Positions 22,401 to 34,817 of a stretch of DNA of 60,000 bases are shown piece by piece. Numbering within the stretch: position 1 is the stretch's first letter; each line of letters opens with the position of its first letter. The notes under the pieces are model-generated. The model saw only the letters and a program-made list of their open reading frames with translations, was not told the origin of the DNA and ran no database searches. Source of the DNA: Takakia lepidozioides (taxonomy: Eukaryota > Streptophyta > Takakiopsida > Takakiales > Takakiaceae); NCBI GenBank assembly GCA_030704615.1, contig CM060733.1, forward strand, positions 5,086,001-5,146,000, read 5' to 3'. Both the position numbers and the translations under genes were made by a program.

Positions 22401-25400
22401 GGACACAATAAGACAGCAGAGATCTTCACTACATCATCCTCTAGCAAAACTGAGGCACTTGTCTCTTTTTGGCCATTGGAGCCCAAACCCACAGAGGGTA
22501 AGGCCCCAGGTCCGGCACCAAAGCTGTGGGTGTGGACCACTGATGCATTTGGTACAAATGTGCGCATGGCATCTACAAGGTAATGTAAATCTGACGGGCC
22601 CCAGATGTTAACCTGCACCCGCAGTCAAGTCATGTCAGTTTTAGCAATTTCTACAAGACTAGGGGGCAAAAAAGTGATTTGCAGAGCTAACAGGGCATAC
22701 AACCGTTACCTCCCTTCTGCCCTACACAGAGATACACGTAAGACTCAAAGACTGATAATCTACCAGTATGAATGGTTGGTGCACCATCTGCTTCGGATTC
22801 CCTAGTTATCAGAACTTTATGCCAAACCAACAATTTCCAGGTCTAAGTGGGTTCATGTACAAGGCTATAGAACTTCAACTTGTCCTCTTCCTCCCACCGA
22901 CTAATAATGGGTCCCCTCACTGTTATTCATCTGTTTTACCATGCCAAGAAGAGAAACTTATGTCCTAACAAGACAAAATGAACTGTACAATTATGTGTGA
23001 CAAGGAGGACAGACATACTCACCGCCATCCCAACGGAATCCCCAATGCCTGCCAACGTAAGAAGGAGACCTACACACACGAAGGACTGACTCTTAAAACA
23101 CGGAACAGCCATATGAGATTTCCTCCTGCACTAACAACTCGCCAAGAATCTAGGAGGATCTGAAGTTGGCAGTAAAATTGGCATATTGGCAAAGCACTTC
23201 CTAGGCTCCTCCAACAGAAAGAGACTAGCAGTCTCTGTCATCAGCTACAATGAATTTGTGCAGGTGGACCTCAAACCAGTTCTTATGCTACTAGGAGAGG
23301 TAAGGATTTTGGGGCCAGATCTGCAGGCATGATATTCTGCAGGGATTGATGTCAGGGACACAAAAACTCCATCAAACCCACGTTACAACCTCTGCACAGA
23401 CTGACTTATGCACCATCAATTTTGTGGGTTTTACTTTAGAAAATCAGACAGCAGTGATCATGAAACCTCACTAAGCCACTGCAGATTATGACTCACAAAC
23501 TGTACCTTATACAGACTATGACCTCTTCGACGTATTGTCTGTAGTCTCTACCTTACAACATCACCTTGCAAATCCAGATCTGAGTCTAATTCTACTGATA
23601 TTAAACTAGTTTTAAACACCACCCATATAGACTTCGGTAACCAGGAGTTCAATTTATGAAACTTCATTGCTATAGTGATGATCACTACCCCACATCGAAC
23701 TAGCACCCATAAAGTTTCATTGCAAAAGTGGCAATGAGGATATGGCTGTTGCAGTGACAGTCATAAGCATGTACGTAGGGTGGAGGGTCATTTACCAGGA
23801 AGGCCGCCAGCCGTTTCTGTGCAAACTCGAGTCAGAAACACATGGTCTATCTGAAACACAGCAGCCCTTGGTTACAGCTTCAGCTGCCAAGTTGCAATCT
23901 TCCTTTACATAGTACTGGACGTGGAGTTTCACTCATGAATGAGAGGATAGAGAGGAAGAGAGAGGGGAGGCAAGCACAATGCTATGCACTACATGAAAAA
24001 GAGACCAGACAAGGACACAAAACAGAAGAAGAGGGAAGGCCCACCCTCCATTAGCAAACTGGGCGAGGTTGCATGCCTTGGATAGCTTGATCTTGTGCTC
24101 TATGCAGAACCGCTGCAACCCCTGCTTCCCCATGCAAATAACAATGAGGTTTGACCAATGCGCATCTATGCAAATGAGGAACTTCTCAAATTGTTATAAA
24201 AACTTTAAATCATTTCTCTCTCTTTTTCTAAATATGTCACTCTCTAGCAAATGGGATGCCATTGTTGTGAGAAAGCTATTACAGTACCAGACTGAGATTA
24301 TCACAAAACCAGACAGATTATCTCTTGTTAGGTCAATGCCTGCAAGGCTACAGCATCCATGTACTGAAACTTATTGGTGCAGTCTCTCCATATGTGCAAA
24401 TTTTCCTTTTTTATGATGGCAGGATATGGTACAAGGTGATTTCCCAATCCCCTGAACAGTGATCCCCATATAAACAAGGATATTCAAGGCTTTCTGTTTG
24501 TACAAGTGCAGCCTTTAGCCTAGAGCAAAATATAAGTGACCGCAATACCGGCGGACGCATTATATTTCAAAATAAAAAATAATAGCCACCGCCAGATCTT
24601 TGGCAGTACAAAACACCTTCAGCTTTTCACCCCAGCCCCGCACCAACTCCTCATACCATAAGGTTGTCATATCATATGTAAAGCACCATAGACCCAAAAA
24701 ATGGATAGGTAAGTCACATAAGATTAAAGAATCTCAGCGATCTCACCTCTCCCGCATTGAAAAGAAAACGACGTTGGTCAAAGAACAGCAACACACAAGG
24801 CGCTGTATCACCAGTGTCCATGCCTGTGCCAAGAATCTGCCAAAATTACCATATTTAGACAAGGATAGATGTAACGGTCACTTAACCATGACCATTTAAC
24901 CAGGAAAAGTATTTACAGGCGACGGCTCCCGCGGTGCCGCAACACTGGCTTTCAGTCTTTTCTAAATCAGTGTTCTAAAGTGCATGTATGCCAATTTTGC
25001 AACCCACCAAGCTCTGAGAATACACACTTTGTTTAGAGATGACCTTCAGATCACTGTTCGTTGAGAGAACGTACAAGGGGTGCGGACAACTCTTGGCAGT
25101 CCATGGCAGAAACCCACAAACCTCTGGGGCAATACTCTAATGTCAATTTGCCTAGGCTAGGTCAAAAGTTCCTTGCAATTTTGGGAGGGGGGAGGAGTGA
25201 GTATTGCCTGCACAAAGCTCAGAGTGCTATTAGCATGTGCCAACGTTGTTCGCAAAGTCAATTGCTTGGGACCGGCCACCTTCTCCTTCTTGACCATTTC
25301 AGGCAATTCTTCCACCAGCTGCGGAGCCTCGGAATGCCTGAGGCGCACAGATTTCTCAAGGCCTTCTAGTCGTACTCCACACAACACCTGGTAGTGCAGA

Positions 25401-25890
25401 ATATTTTCATAACCAGAATCAATTCTGATAATTCCCAAGTCTAAAAGTTAAAGCCATGTCCTACGTACTGAAGTCATGCTAGCCCAACGGGTGCTCATTT
25501 TTACATGATCAATAGAAGAGCTCAGTTCTGCAATGATTCCAAAAATGCCATTGAAATCCATCGATTGTGGCGGCTACATTACCACACTGACTCCATTCCT
25601 TTGAATTCCTCCACTAGTCCCACAGGCTACATAGTCCACATACCAATCTACCCAAAATTCACCACAGCTTGATGCCAAAGACCCACCTTAAAATTGAAGC
25701 GCTGCGTCCGGAGCCTCCGCCAATCCAACGCACAAAATGACGAGGTGTGGAGATACTGTCGATGTTGCCAAACCAAACTGGTGTTTAAGCTCAACCCAGA
25801 TCGAGGGCAAGCCAAGTGGTGAGGCAAGCGAGAGAGAGGAGCGGGTAAGTGCCAATGTAAGAGCGGCCTCTTCAGCAATGCAGCCGTCAT
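16438..25890 (-). CDS. tRNase Z, long form (ELAC2-type), intact
   Basis: Zinc endonuclease that removes 3' trailers from precursor tRNAs. Fourteen exons in coding order: 25687-25890, 25208-25387, 24747-24836, 24077-24121, 23796-23850, 23023-23069, 22318-22612, 21705-21940, 21041-21321, 20379-20523, 19694-20003, 18952-19222, 17153-17924, 16438-16749. They join in phase to 1080 codons, within the size range of plant long forms. Residues 1-68 are Arg/His/Ser-rich with almost no acids, as in a mitochondrial or dual organelle presequence. The degenerate N-terminal half shows LGTGMD and FNAGEGLQRF (residues 152-161). The C-terminal half has [16 protein letters not shown], the zinc motif HIHADHH (740-746), VHCPHAF, YSGDTRP and LTHFSQRYP (His1015). 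Introns 2 and 4 start with GC, not GT. Intron 12 contains a LINE-like fragment. The start is the first ATG of the presequence frame. Confidence 0.94.
18139..18680 (-). mobile_element. LINE-like retrotransposon 3' fragment in tRNase Z intron 12
   Basis: On - the sequence encodes a decayed C-terminal region with a CKCPLCG zinc-knuckle-like motif, PEDN, CPGY-type spacing, then HTQQIDVC and QGKSYY before a tail that reads through the ACAAACGTCT-type end word. It is about 540 bases long and clearly homologous to 28856-29400. The layout (Cys/His knuckle after the lost RT domain, end of ORF at the 3' end) is that of non-LTR retrotransposons. The RT itself is absent, so the class is inferred. It lies in the same orientation as the host gene. 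Confidence 0.6.
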
Positions 25891-26430
25891 GTAGGCTTGT
25901 GCGCTTGTCCTTCTCCTTTGCTCAGAGTGTGGAAAGAGGAGACTGATGAGATTGGGAGGGTTTTAGGGCACAAAACCCCAGGCTGGATTCTCTTTAACTA
26001 CGTTTTCTCTTTTAGGGTTATCTGATGATCACCCACTTCGTGGTTTCCAAATGGGATCAAATTGTAGTTTTCTGTTTCTCAAGGCGTGGGCAAATCTTGT
26101 TTGTAGTATGACTGTTCCATATGGCCACTCGCATCCTGAGAACCTCAAGAAGAAAGATTGGTGGGACTACGGACTGGATTCCAATTGGGACACGATGGAA
26201 TAGCTTAGACAGTTTCAGGCGATCAACAATCACATCTGAGTTCAACCAAATATATAGGTGTGCTTCCAATCATTTATGTGGATGATTGCACAAAGTAGAC
26301 AGCATGCACTAGAATACAAACGATAGAGTAGAAGATTAGAAAGCAATTTCAACTCATTTCTTGCACACAATCACACTAAGCACACACTCCTGAAAAGTCT
26401 GCAAAGCCCATCTGAACCTACTCATCGCTT

Positions 26431-26465
<35 letters not shown>

Positions 26466-26894
26466 CATGCATGGGTCAATGGCCACAAGGCTACGGCAAA
26501 CAACGTCTTATGAGTACAATCTCTCTCTACCATGCAGCAGTTCTGATTTGAGAAATGAGTTTAAAGATCAAGAGCAATGCACTCTGAAAGTCCTTATGGA
26601 GGAAATTTGGAAGGCAAGACAAATGTCACTATAACACAAGGTCAAAGATGGAGCCAGCCTTCAGCACTGGTGGTGAACCTGATCCTACTTTTCTCTTGGT
26701 CACCATAGCCCCTCTGTCACTTTCCCTCCTTTTCCTGCTTTGCACTGGCACAAGGACGTTGTGCATATAGCCTAATAACTACCAGTCCTCATCCTGTCAT
26801 GTCCTCACTGTATTAATCGAGAAGTCACACACGTATGGTATGTACATGCCTTCTTTTATCCTTCTCCAAACACACCACAAACGAAGAGAACAGA
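25891..26894. other. Intergenic region, allantoinase 3' side to tRNase Z 5' side
   Basis: Holds the presumed tRNase Z promoter (left), the allantoinase 3' flank (right) and, between, a CT microsatellite with a LINE-like tail copy. No other coding sequence is supported. Confidence 0.5.
26431..26530 (+). mobile_element. CT microsatellite joined to a LINE-like tail copy
   Basis: About 15 CT units (26432-26462), then after about 16 bases the tail word GGCCACAAGGCTACGGCAAA and its continuation to TATGAGTACA, followed by TC units. This is the shortest kind of family copy: only the last bases of the element. Confidence 0.6.
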
Positions 26895-29800
26895 TCAAAT
26901 AGGAAAAAGGCAAGCGCCACAAGGCTTGGCGGCATGGTGACCCTCCTGGAACACTTGCATTCCTCTCACAAACGTTGCAATCACTTGTCCCGACAGCGTT
27001 TTGCCTGCATATGGAGTAACCTATTCCAAGAAAGAGAACAATTAATGATTTCATAGCACTCTAGAAACACCAACTTTGGTCTGAGGAGATGTCAAATCAC
27101 GGGAAATGGAGACATGACTTACTAGCACCCACCTTAAAGGACTATGATTGTCCTGGGTCCCCACACCCGCCCCCCACCCCTTCCCCACCATGACATCAAC
27201 TGTTGATACAGTAATGACCCTTGAACTAACAATGGTGAAACCAGCAACCATCACCAGACATCCGAAAGAATTTAGCATGGGAGACGAATGACTGAATGTA
27301 GGACATGCAACCAAGCCTAGCATGCAGAGAGTGGCTCACTGGTGTTTGCTTACCTGGTAGGTGACCAATGCACCCAAGTTCCTCTCTTGAATCAAAATAT
27401 GCAGGGTGACCTCCAACATGGTCTCAAGTGGATGTGAAGCCAAGAGGGCTTGCATGCAGGTTTCATGTCCTAACCACTAGGCTATCTGTTGGCAGATGGT
27501 GCACATAAATTTTTTACCTTGCAGCAAACAATCCCAAAAAGTAACTTGAGGAAACCAACCTTATGCTTATGATATATGGTGTAATTATTGTCAATCACAA
27601 ATGACGTTTCTGGATCCCAGACCACCAAGTCCGCATCCTTCCCATAATCGATCGAACCCTGCATAGTTGTCACTCCAGCCCTTGTACACTTCAGTTAGAG
27701 AATTTAGCACCATATCCAGCTCTTTGCAGTGACACTACCTGATTCTAGAGCCAGTGGACCTACCCACAGCCCACCCTCAAACCTATGCTGAGGAAGAAGA
27801 CAGAAAACCTTCACCAAATAACCATTAACCTGTCAAGCCTGGCTATAGCACACCCTCAAGACATACCTGATGAGAAACTGGCAGGGATTTCACCTACCAG
27901 GGTAAAATCTAGGAAGATATTGACATCTCAATTGAAAGCACAATGTGGATTCCCGCACTTTTATGTGGTCATTTCCTGACATTGATGTGGCCACACTACC
28001 AATCACTGTAGTGAGCACTTAACGATATGTCTTCCTCAGGCTTTGCTTGCCTTAGCATTGTGGCCATGGACATTGCGCCCAGTGGTGGATGGAGAATGTA
28101 CTCATGAGACATTGTTTGCCATAGCCTTTTGGCCATAGGGAGAAGGAAAGAAAGAAATAAACTTTGGAGACACAGGATTCACCCATTGTCAGTTCATGGT
28201 GAATATTAACCATGACATACCCTTATAATAACTGGGGATATGAGCCTGTTGTGGTGTTTCTACCAACCAAGGTATGGAGAGATGGCTCATTGACTGTTCC
28301 CTCCGAACGTTGGCTATGACATGACCTTTGGGCCTAGTCCCCCTGGATACCCACCCTGGAGCCAGTTGTGGGAGTCAATGAGACTCATCCCATAGTGGTC
28401 ACAAACCGCCAACGACAATTGGGTTACAGGGAATGGAGCTGGTAAAGACCTCAAGCCAGAAAACATAAAGGTTTACAGCACTAATCCCAGGTTGTGGAGA
28501 GAAAGAAAAAGGAAAGAACTACATCCATGAGAGGTCCACAGAGGGAGAGGGGGAAGAAGCACCTTCCGGGAAAGGTTGGCAAGTTTGGCAGGCACCGTAC
28601 TCCACCAACTGACCATTTGTTGAAGCGTCAACCCACGGGAGCTTCCATGGGTCCATATAACTGGCAACGCAAACTGCAAAACCACCAATTTTAGCTATGA
28701 GAAATTGTCTGCTGTTTGCAGTATGAGGAATGGGGGTAAGCTCCACTAAGAATCCAAATACATCAAGCCCCTGGACAAACCCCTGGCCTGCTCGAAATTA
28801 TCCAAGTATTCCCTCACATAACTTTTTGGGATGTAAAATAAGCCATACATTGTCGCAGAATGTACACATAAGACGTTTACTGTGGCCTTGTGGCCGTAGA
28901 CCCCATGCCCAGTTTGGGAGGAACAAGAGGGAACAGACACTACGTTTGTGAGGGACTCACTCCAGTAGTAGGACTTACCTTGATATGAACAAATAGTTTG
29001 TCCTTTCAAGATTTCCTCTAGAAAGCCCTTCACACAAGCATCAATCTGCTGTGTGTGAGCTGCCCTGCAATTAGACCCCAACAGGGCCAGGGCTTTAGGC
29101 TCAGCTCGAATTTTTGAAAGTTGGCGAACAGAGGTGCAGGGACTATGTTCTTGATGGTCCTGAAGAGGGTCGCTCTCGATGAGAACACCCTGGATATTGT
29201 ATGATATTGTCTTCAGGCCGCACGAACATCGGGCATTGACAATCTCCCTTTCCTCTCTGCATCTGTTCATTGTTCAAAGGTAGACTCCCTGCCCTGAGTT
29301 TAAATTTCAGTCTACTGCTGAGGGTAGGTAGGCCCTTCAGATCATCCTTAAGGTCCTCACCCATGTCACAAACTGGAAACAAGTTCAGGGATACCTTGGG
29401 ACAGACAGTGCAACCAAGGGTAGCCAGATGAGATCATGAAACCTAACCCGTGGAGTTGTCCAGAAAGTACATTTTAAAGAATAATGTGAGAACATCTTAT
29501 TGACCATATGAATGTATCTAAACCTGACTTTTTACGTATTTGAACATATGTAAGGGCTTTCTCAGTGATACAAGTTTGGAAGTCAATTAGGTAGGCACTG
29601 GCTGCACCTGGAGTGACGAGATACCTCCCCATGCTCCGAGAAAGTCACCTTGCTCCAGTAATTTCAACTCAGGGATCGATGGTGAGTGATCCGTACTCAA
29701 CATGTCTATGCTTCCCTCCTACACTCAAAGCGCCTTGCCAGAACATCAGCCTTTTAGTCGAAATAAGAATCAAAGCAACTAAAAACATAGAGAGAAACAG

Positions 29801-32800
29801 GATCTGAACTCCAAGACATACAGATATGCAAGGAGCATGCACCAGCAGAGCTTGCCAAAGCCGGTCCCGATTTTGACCATCTCTGATTGGTGGGGCACAC
29901 TTGAAACGAGTGTCACCCTCTGGGATTTCTTCAGCAGCAAAAGCAAGGTAGTGCGGGCATGTCTCTACCGTCACACTAGCACCCCCTGCCTTTGCTTCCT
30001 GCGAGCATAAAACGTGATGACTTGAATCAGCCAGGCAAGATCTCCCAGCATTCTTTGCCCATGTCTCATCCCAGTTGCAGAGTGTTGAGGAGAATAATTT
30101 AGCAAAGACCTGTTTGGTTTTGTATGTCAGAACCAGAAAATGGAAGCGAGAACTCCCTGATCTCTTATAATAACACTGAGGAGCTATACATTAGTAAAAA
30201 AACCACACCTTGATGAGGGAGAGAGTTTCGCCTGCATCGGAAAGATGAACTATGTGGATGTAGGCTCCCTCTGCTGGCCCTCCCACTGCTGTATCCTTGG
30301 CTACTTCTACTAGTTGTCGCACTGCCGCACGCTCCCTGAAAAGCAATGGAAGTAAGGCTGCATAGTCCATGTCCCGACTACACTTCAAAGTTGACTATCT
30401 AGAGACAGTGTTTTGTGAAGTATCATTGCATCCACAGCACCAGTTTCATGTGCGTACCCAACCCAATTCAGCGGGTGCACGGAAAGAGAAACAGAGACAG
30501 GGAGACACAGGTAGAAGTAGGCAACGTAAAGTACCAAGAGACAGGCCTGGAGCTAAGATACGTTGAGTAGAGACTGCGTTTTTGGTCCGCCTTCCCTGTA
30601 ACAAAACCAGGCTCTTCTGTAGGGGGCTGCGGAACCTCAGCATGAACCAGCAGTGGGCGTCCATACTTTGCCAGTACTGGCAGCGATGCCTGCAAAGGGG
30701 GAAATTGTTTTTACAAATTCATTGCTGCATGGTATCGCAAGAATAATCGGTACAGTCATTTAGCCTGAGGTAAGAGACTAGTTAGAGCACAAGAATCATA
30801 TAGTGCAAGTGGTCACTTTTGGGGCCCTCCATGGATGGTATGATGATGGTTTTTCTTGATACAGAATGTTGATGAGGTTGTTTCAATTGCTGCAAGGACA
30901 AGCCAAAGACCTCATAGTGGGAACACATAACCTTCTATTGTCCCCTCAACTATTAGCTTCGGGACTTAGGGGTCAGGTGGCTTGTTTTGACCCCCTTCTC
31001 ACAAGGGAAAACCAACAACCTTGATCTTGACACCCCCGACCTATAAGAATCTTGCTCCCTAAACCAGACCATACCTAAGAAAAGGAGAAGAAGAGAAAAT
31101 CTATTGCCTTAAAGGGAGGCAAGGAGCCCAAACTACATCTTTTTGCCAGTCAGTATTTCTCTTCAATGAGAACTAGTCACTTGTGCGATGCCCTAAAGTC
31201 CCTTTTGACAAGTCTTACCTTTATATGTTCAGCAGAGGTTGCAGGAAAATCATCGATTCCTGATGGACACATGAACGACTTTGCAGTGTAGCACCTGTGT
31301 CAGTTTCTCCTCCCATTTTATGGCACACCCACACACATGACTATAAGAAGAGGAAGCAAGACAGGTGCTGCTAAAACAAAAGAATTCAGCACACCTTACT
31401 CCTGCATAGATACAGTAGTGAAGTATACCAGTTACCTTCAGTCCTAGAGCACCAGCACCAAGAAGCTCATCTAAAACTGTCAAGTTTGCAGCATTCTCTG
31501 GCACCAGGCCACCCCAGAAACCTGCGAGGCAGAGAACGCACTCAGATAATTTTTAAAAGACAGCTGCCAACAAACAGCCCAATCATTAAGCGGGTGTGGA
31601 GCACTGTTGGTGGTCCTGGATCATATCCAGACAGCATGGTGTTGGGGGTTATTGCTATGTGGACCACCCAGCAGCAGCATTGCCTACTCAACTGGATACC
31701 TTGGCACTTCCGAGACTCTGGTCTTGGCCTTTCAGGAAACCAAAACGGCCCAGGCACAGTTGAGGCAAGAAAAAGTGTCTACACTACCCTCTTCAATATA
31801 ACAAGTTTTGATGGTTTAGTATTAGGCACATCAGGAAATTCGTTAAATATATAAAGATCTCTTTCATTTTGGAACTGAGTCAGAGTCAGACATAGAGCAG
31901 AGAAAAATGGTAGTTACCAACATCGACAGCGAGTTTTCCTTTCGCTGCTTGACGCTGCGATATCCAATATTCAGAAAACCCACAACAAATGCAAAGTCAC
32001 GGAAAACTCCAACAGAGAGGTGGGGTCACATTATGCCAGACAACCAAGCAAGTTCAGCTGCTCAATGACAAAGCTACCGAGATGGAAATAGTAGGACATG
32101 AAGAAGTGTCAAAAGCAAAGGGCACCTTGAGCAACAAAGCCTCCTTTGAGATGGTGGTAGGGACACTATTTAAGGGCATGTCCACCAGTGCTGTTATACC
32201 TCCTGCAGTTACAATTCATAAGTAAGCATATAATACTTTTCTGGAAAAGAGGTACAGATTGAGTGTAGGTGATGACACTCGAGGGCATAGTCCCCCATCA
32301 ATCCTCTCAAATCCCATGCACCAAGACAGAGAAATGTTTAATCTTGAGGTCCACTTTATGTAGCAGAACCTTCATTGTGACTTTGGGTCTTTCAAAACAT
32401 CAAACAGAGATTGAGCTTAAGAAGAGTCACATGATCAGGCATTTATCTGGAGCGACAGAAGAAGAGTAAGAAAGAAGAATTATGTACGCGGAGAAAGACA
32501 CATTTATTACGTCTGAGGCCCAAAAAGAGATAGGGCAGAGGGAGGGGAGATTAAGCCACTAACCAGCAGCTGCAGCTTGGGTGCCTGTGGCAAACCCTTC
32601 CCATTCAGTCCTCCCAGGCTCATCCAGATGTACATGCCTGTTATATCCAAGGATACATGCAGTTTAATTCCTCTAAACAATTGTACCACTTCTGTGGTTT
32701 TTTGCAGACTCTACATGTTTCTGAGGTTTCGATGTAATGGAACTTCATGGATCTTATGATGTTGCATCTGACAAGCTCTTCATACCCACTGAGTTTAACT

Positions 32801-34691
32801 ACTAAGCCCCTGCTGGCAACAACTCACTGTGCGGTTTAAGCACACCCAAATAGCCACCCAATCAGGAAACAGAACTCAATCTTCAGATAGGCTTGACCAA
32901 CCCAATCCAAGCAGAGACATAGTGACGGACAACATACATGACATAGTACAGTTGAAAGTGTAGTTTCTGTCTTACACAAAGGTCCCCATAGACCCGAATG
33001 TCACCCTAGTATTGGAATCCAAACACGGAACTTTTTGTGTTAATACGCAATGAGAATTGAAGTGTTTGAAAGAGAGAAATGTACACATCAATAAGTCCAG
33101 GCATGATGACAGCATTTCCATAGTCTAGAACACGAGGACCGCCATCAGTGCGCTTGGGGACCTCACTCCTTTTTACTACAGAAATAATGCGCCCTTCCTC
33201 TACTTCCACTGCAAGCAATGCACCAATATTAAGAATTTATTTCAACTGTACAATATACAGCCTGTACTCATAAATCTGTACACAATACACAGTATTCGAG
33301 GTCTGAGGGGGGAAGAAAGAACATAAATATGTCCGCAGGAGGCCAGACGACCCAAGGGCCAGAAAGCGAGAAGAACTAGTGACAGTGATAGGGCATGAGG
33401 GTTTTGCTCAATATGGAAACTCTTGGGACTAAAACAAGCCCTTCCAATTAAATTGGTGACATGGTCAGTTACTATAAAGCATATTTTCCTGACATTGCAT
33501 GTGTCTTCCCCGTCTTTTAGCAGCGCTGTAAAGCTCGCAGAAATAATACTTGATCCATTTGAACTTCAACTTGTAGTTCACCATACCAACTCTTAAACTG
33601 GGAAAATTTGGAGAGCTCAAACCTGTTGTCGCAGTGTGTCACTTAATTTCTGTTGTAAGTAAATTTTTCTTTAAAATATATTAGGACCCAGACCTACAAA
33701 CCTGCTGCTGCACCAACGCCAGTGGGGGTGACAACCCGTTTGCTGTAAAGCACGAAGTGGTCTTCAGGCAGCAAACTGCATCCGTTCTTGAGTTGCTGCA
33801 ATTCAATCAGCAATCCCCAATTTGTAAATAGGGAATTGAATTCATTATAAGTTTTACATAATCACTATCGACTGGGCATATGCCCATACATGAGACATGA
33901 GCAGTTCTACAGATTCCCACTTGTTGAGTCTCTTTCCTTCATAGTGTGGCTATTTTGAAGCCCATTTGATTAGAACAACAGCCCCAAAACAAAAACAGTC
34001 TTTTGGCAATCAATGCAATGCAAATTTGGCACACAAACCCTTGGCAAAAGTCTCTCTACTCGGAAAAGTTTTTCTGCACTATGGTTCAATGAACAGGTTT
34101 CGTTGTTTTGGAATGCCCTGCAGACAAAGAATTGACGATTTATGTGGAAACTCCCTTTGTAATACAATGCTTAAAAGTAATACCCATATCTATGCACAGT
34201 GCCTGATTGTAACCACTGTTGCAGTCTGGAGGACGGAAGAGGTGTAATAAGCGAGATTGTGCTTATTCAAACCAAAGTTCTTGCAATTGACGATTGGCAG
34301 CTATATTGAAATGATTGTAGCGACAACATGCGGAACTTAGCTAACAAAAATTTCGAGCGACTTGTCAGCCTTGCCTGTACAAAATTGTGGAGAGAAAGCG
34401 GATGCACTAGACTGCTGTGCACACCACGCTTCCAACGAGGAAAAATTCAATTGTCGCTGCAGATTAACGTTCTTACGTCCCCTATCTTACCACAGCAATT
34501 GGGCTTTGCATGCATTAGAAAGAGAAGGGAGTTAGTTGGAAGTCCAAAAGCAAAAACCCCAACAACATAAAGCAAAAAGTTACCTCCTTCTCAATGTGGG
34601 GAAGATATATGAGCGTGTAGCCCACAGTGAAGAGCAGCAGGGGCAAGGACCAACCACGCAGCAGCGGTCGCAGCAGATCGGCAGGCTCCAT
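26895..34691 (-). CDS. ALN: Allantoinase, intact
   Basis: Metal-dependent amidohydrolase that opens allantoin to allantoate in purine (ureide) breakdown; the plant enzyme sits in the endoplasmic reticulum. Fifteen exons in coding order: 34584-34691, 33702-33795, 33085-33208, 32564-32637, 32126-32202, 31918-31954, 31436-31521, 31219-31278, 30535-30689, 30209-30335, 29843-29998, 29608-29718, 28563-28673, 27560-27658, 26895-27020. All phases agree, giving 514 codons, the usual length. Residues 15-32 form a signal anchor ([17 protein letters not shown]). The metal-site residues are visible: His110 and His112 (HVHLDEPG), the likely carboxylated Lys200 (LGLK before SFMCPSG), His236 (LLVHAE), a His near 302 (IVHLSD) and Asp376 (STDHSPS). 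Introns hold LINE-like and SINE-like pieces. It is divergent from the kinase gene, 126 bp between start codons. Confidence 0.95.
27350..27482 (-). mobile_element. Possible tRNA-derived SINE in allantoinase intron 14
   Basis: On - the sequence starts with TAGCCTAGTGGTTAGGA, a good match to a pol III A box. About 45 bases on comes GGCTTCACATCC, a weak B box, and further on GATTCAAGAG. Head structure and position in an intron fit a SINE, but no tail or second copy was confirmed. Confidence 0.4.
28093..28140 (-). mobile_element. Short LINE-like tail copy
   Basis: Carries GTACTCATGAGACATTGTTTGCC then ATAGCC-TTTTGGCC, the reverse complement of the family tail, in allantoinase intron 13. Only the end of the element is present. 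Confidence 0.5.
28856..29400 (-). mobile_element. LINE-like retrotransposon 3' fragment in allantoinase intron 12
   Basis: Homologous over about 540 bases to 18139-18680. On - it encodes a decayed region with [12 protein letters not shown] (second knuckle Cys lost), [17 protein letters not shown] and GHKATVNVL near the end, showing that the dispersed tail is the last coding part of the element's ORF. Same orientation as the host gene. Confidence 0.6.
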
Positions 34692-34817
34692 CGCCACTTA
34701 GCTTCTCTTCAGAAAACAACAACAAAGTCACTTCCCAGTGAACTCGAGGAATTTAATTTTAACATTCTACTTTTAGCCGATTGCCACCAGTCGACTTGTT
34801 TTGTGTAGAGCGTTTCG
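34692..34817. promoter_or_regulatory. Putative bidirectional promoter, allantoinase / fructosamine-kinase-like
   Basis: The 126 bases between the divergent start codons of allantoinase (-) and the kinase (+) must contain both 5' leaders and at least part of both promoters. The middle is AT-rich (GGAATTTAATTTTAACATTC). No clear TATA box is placed for either gene. Shared control is inferred from spacing alone. Confidence 0.65.

Noticed and set aside
24520-24610. Candidate exon 3 of tRNase Z with a IIFYF-like stretch
   Set aside because: Contains a stop and poor motif fit; the true exon with LGTGMD and FNAGE was found at 24747-24836.
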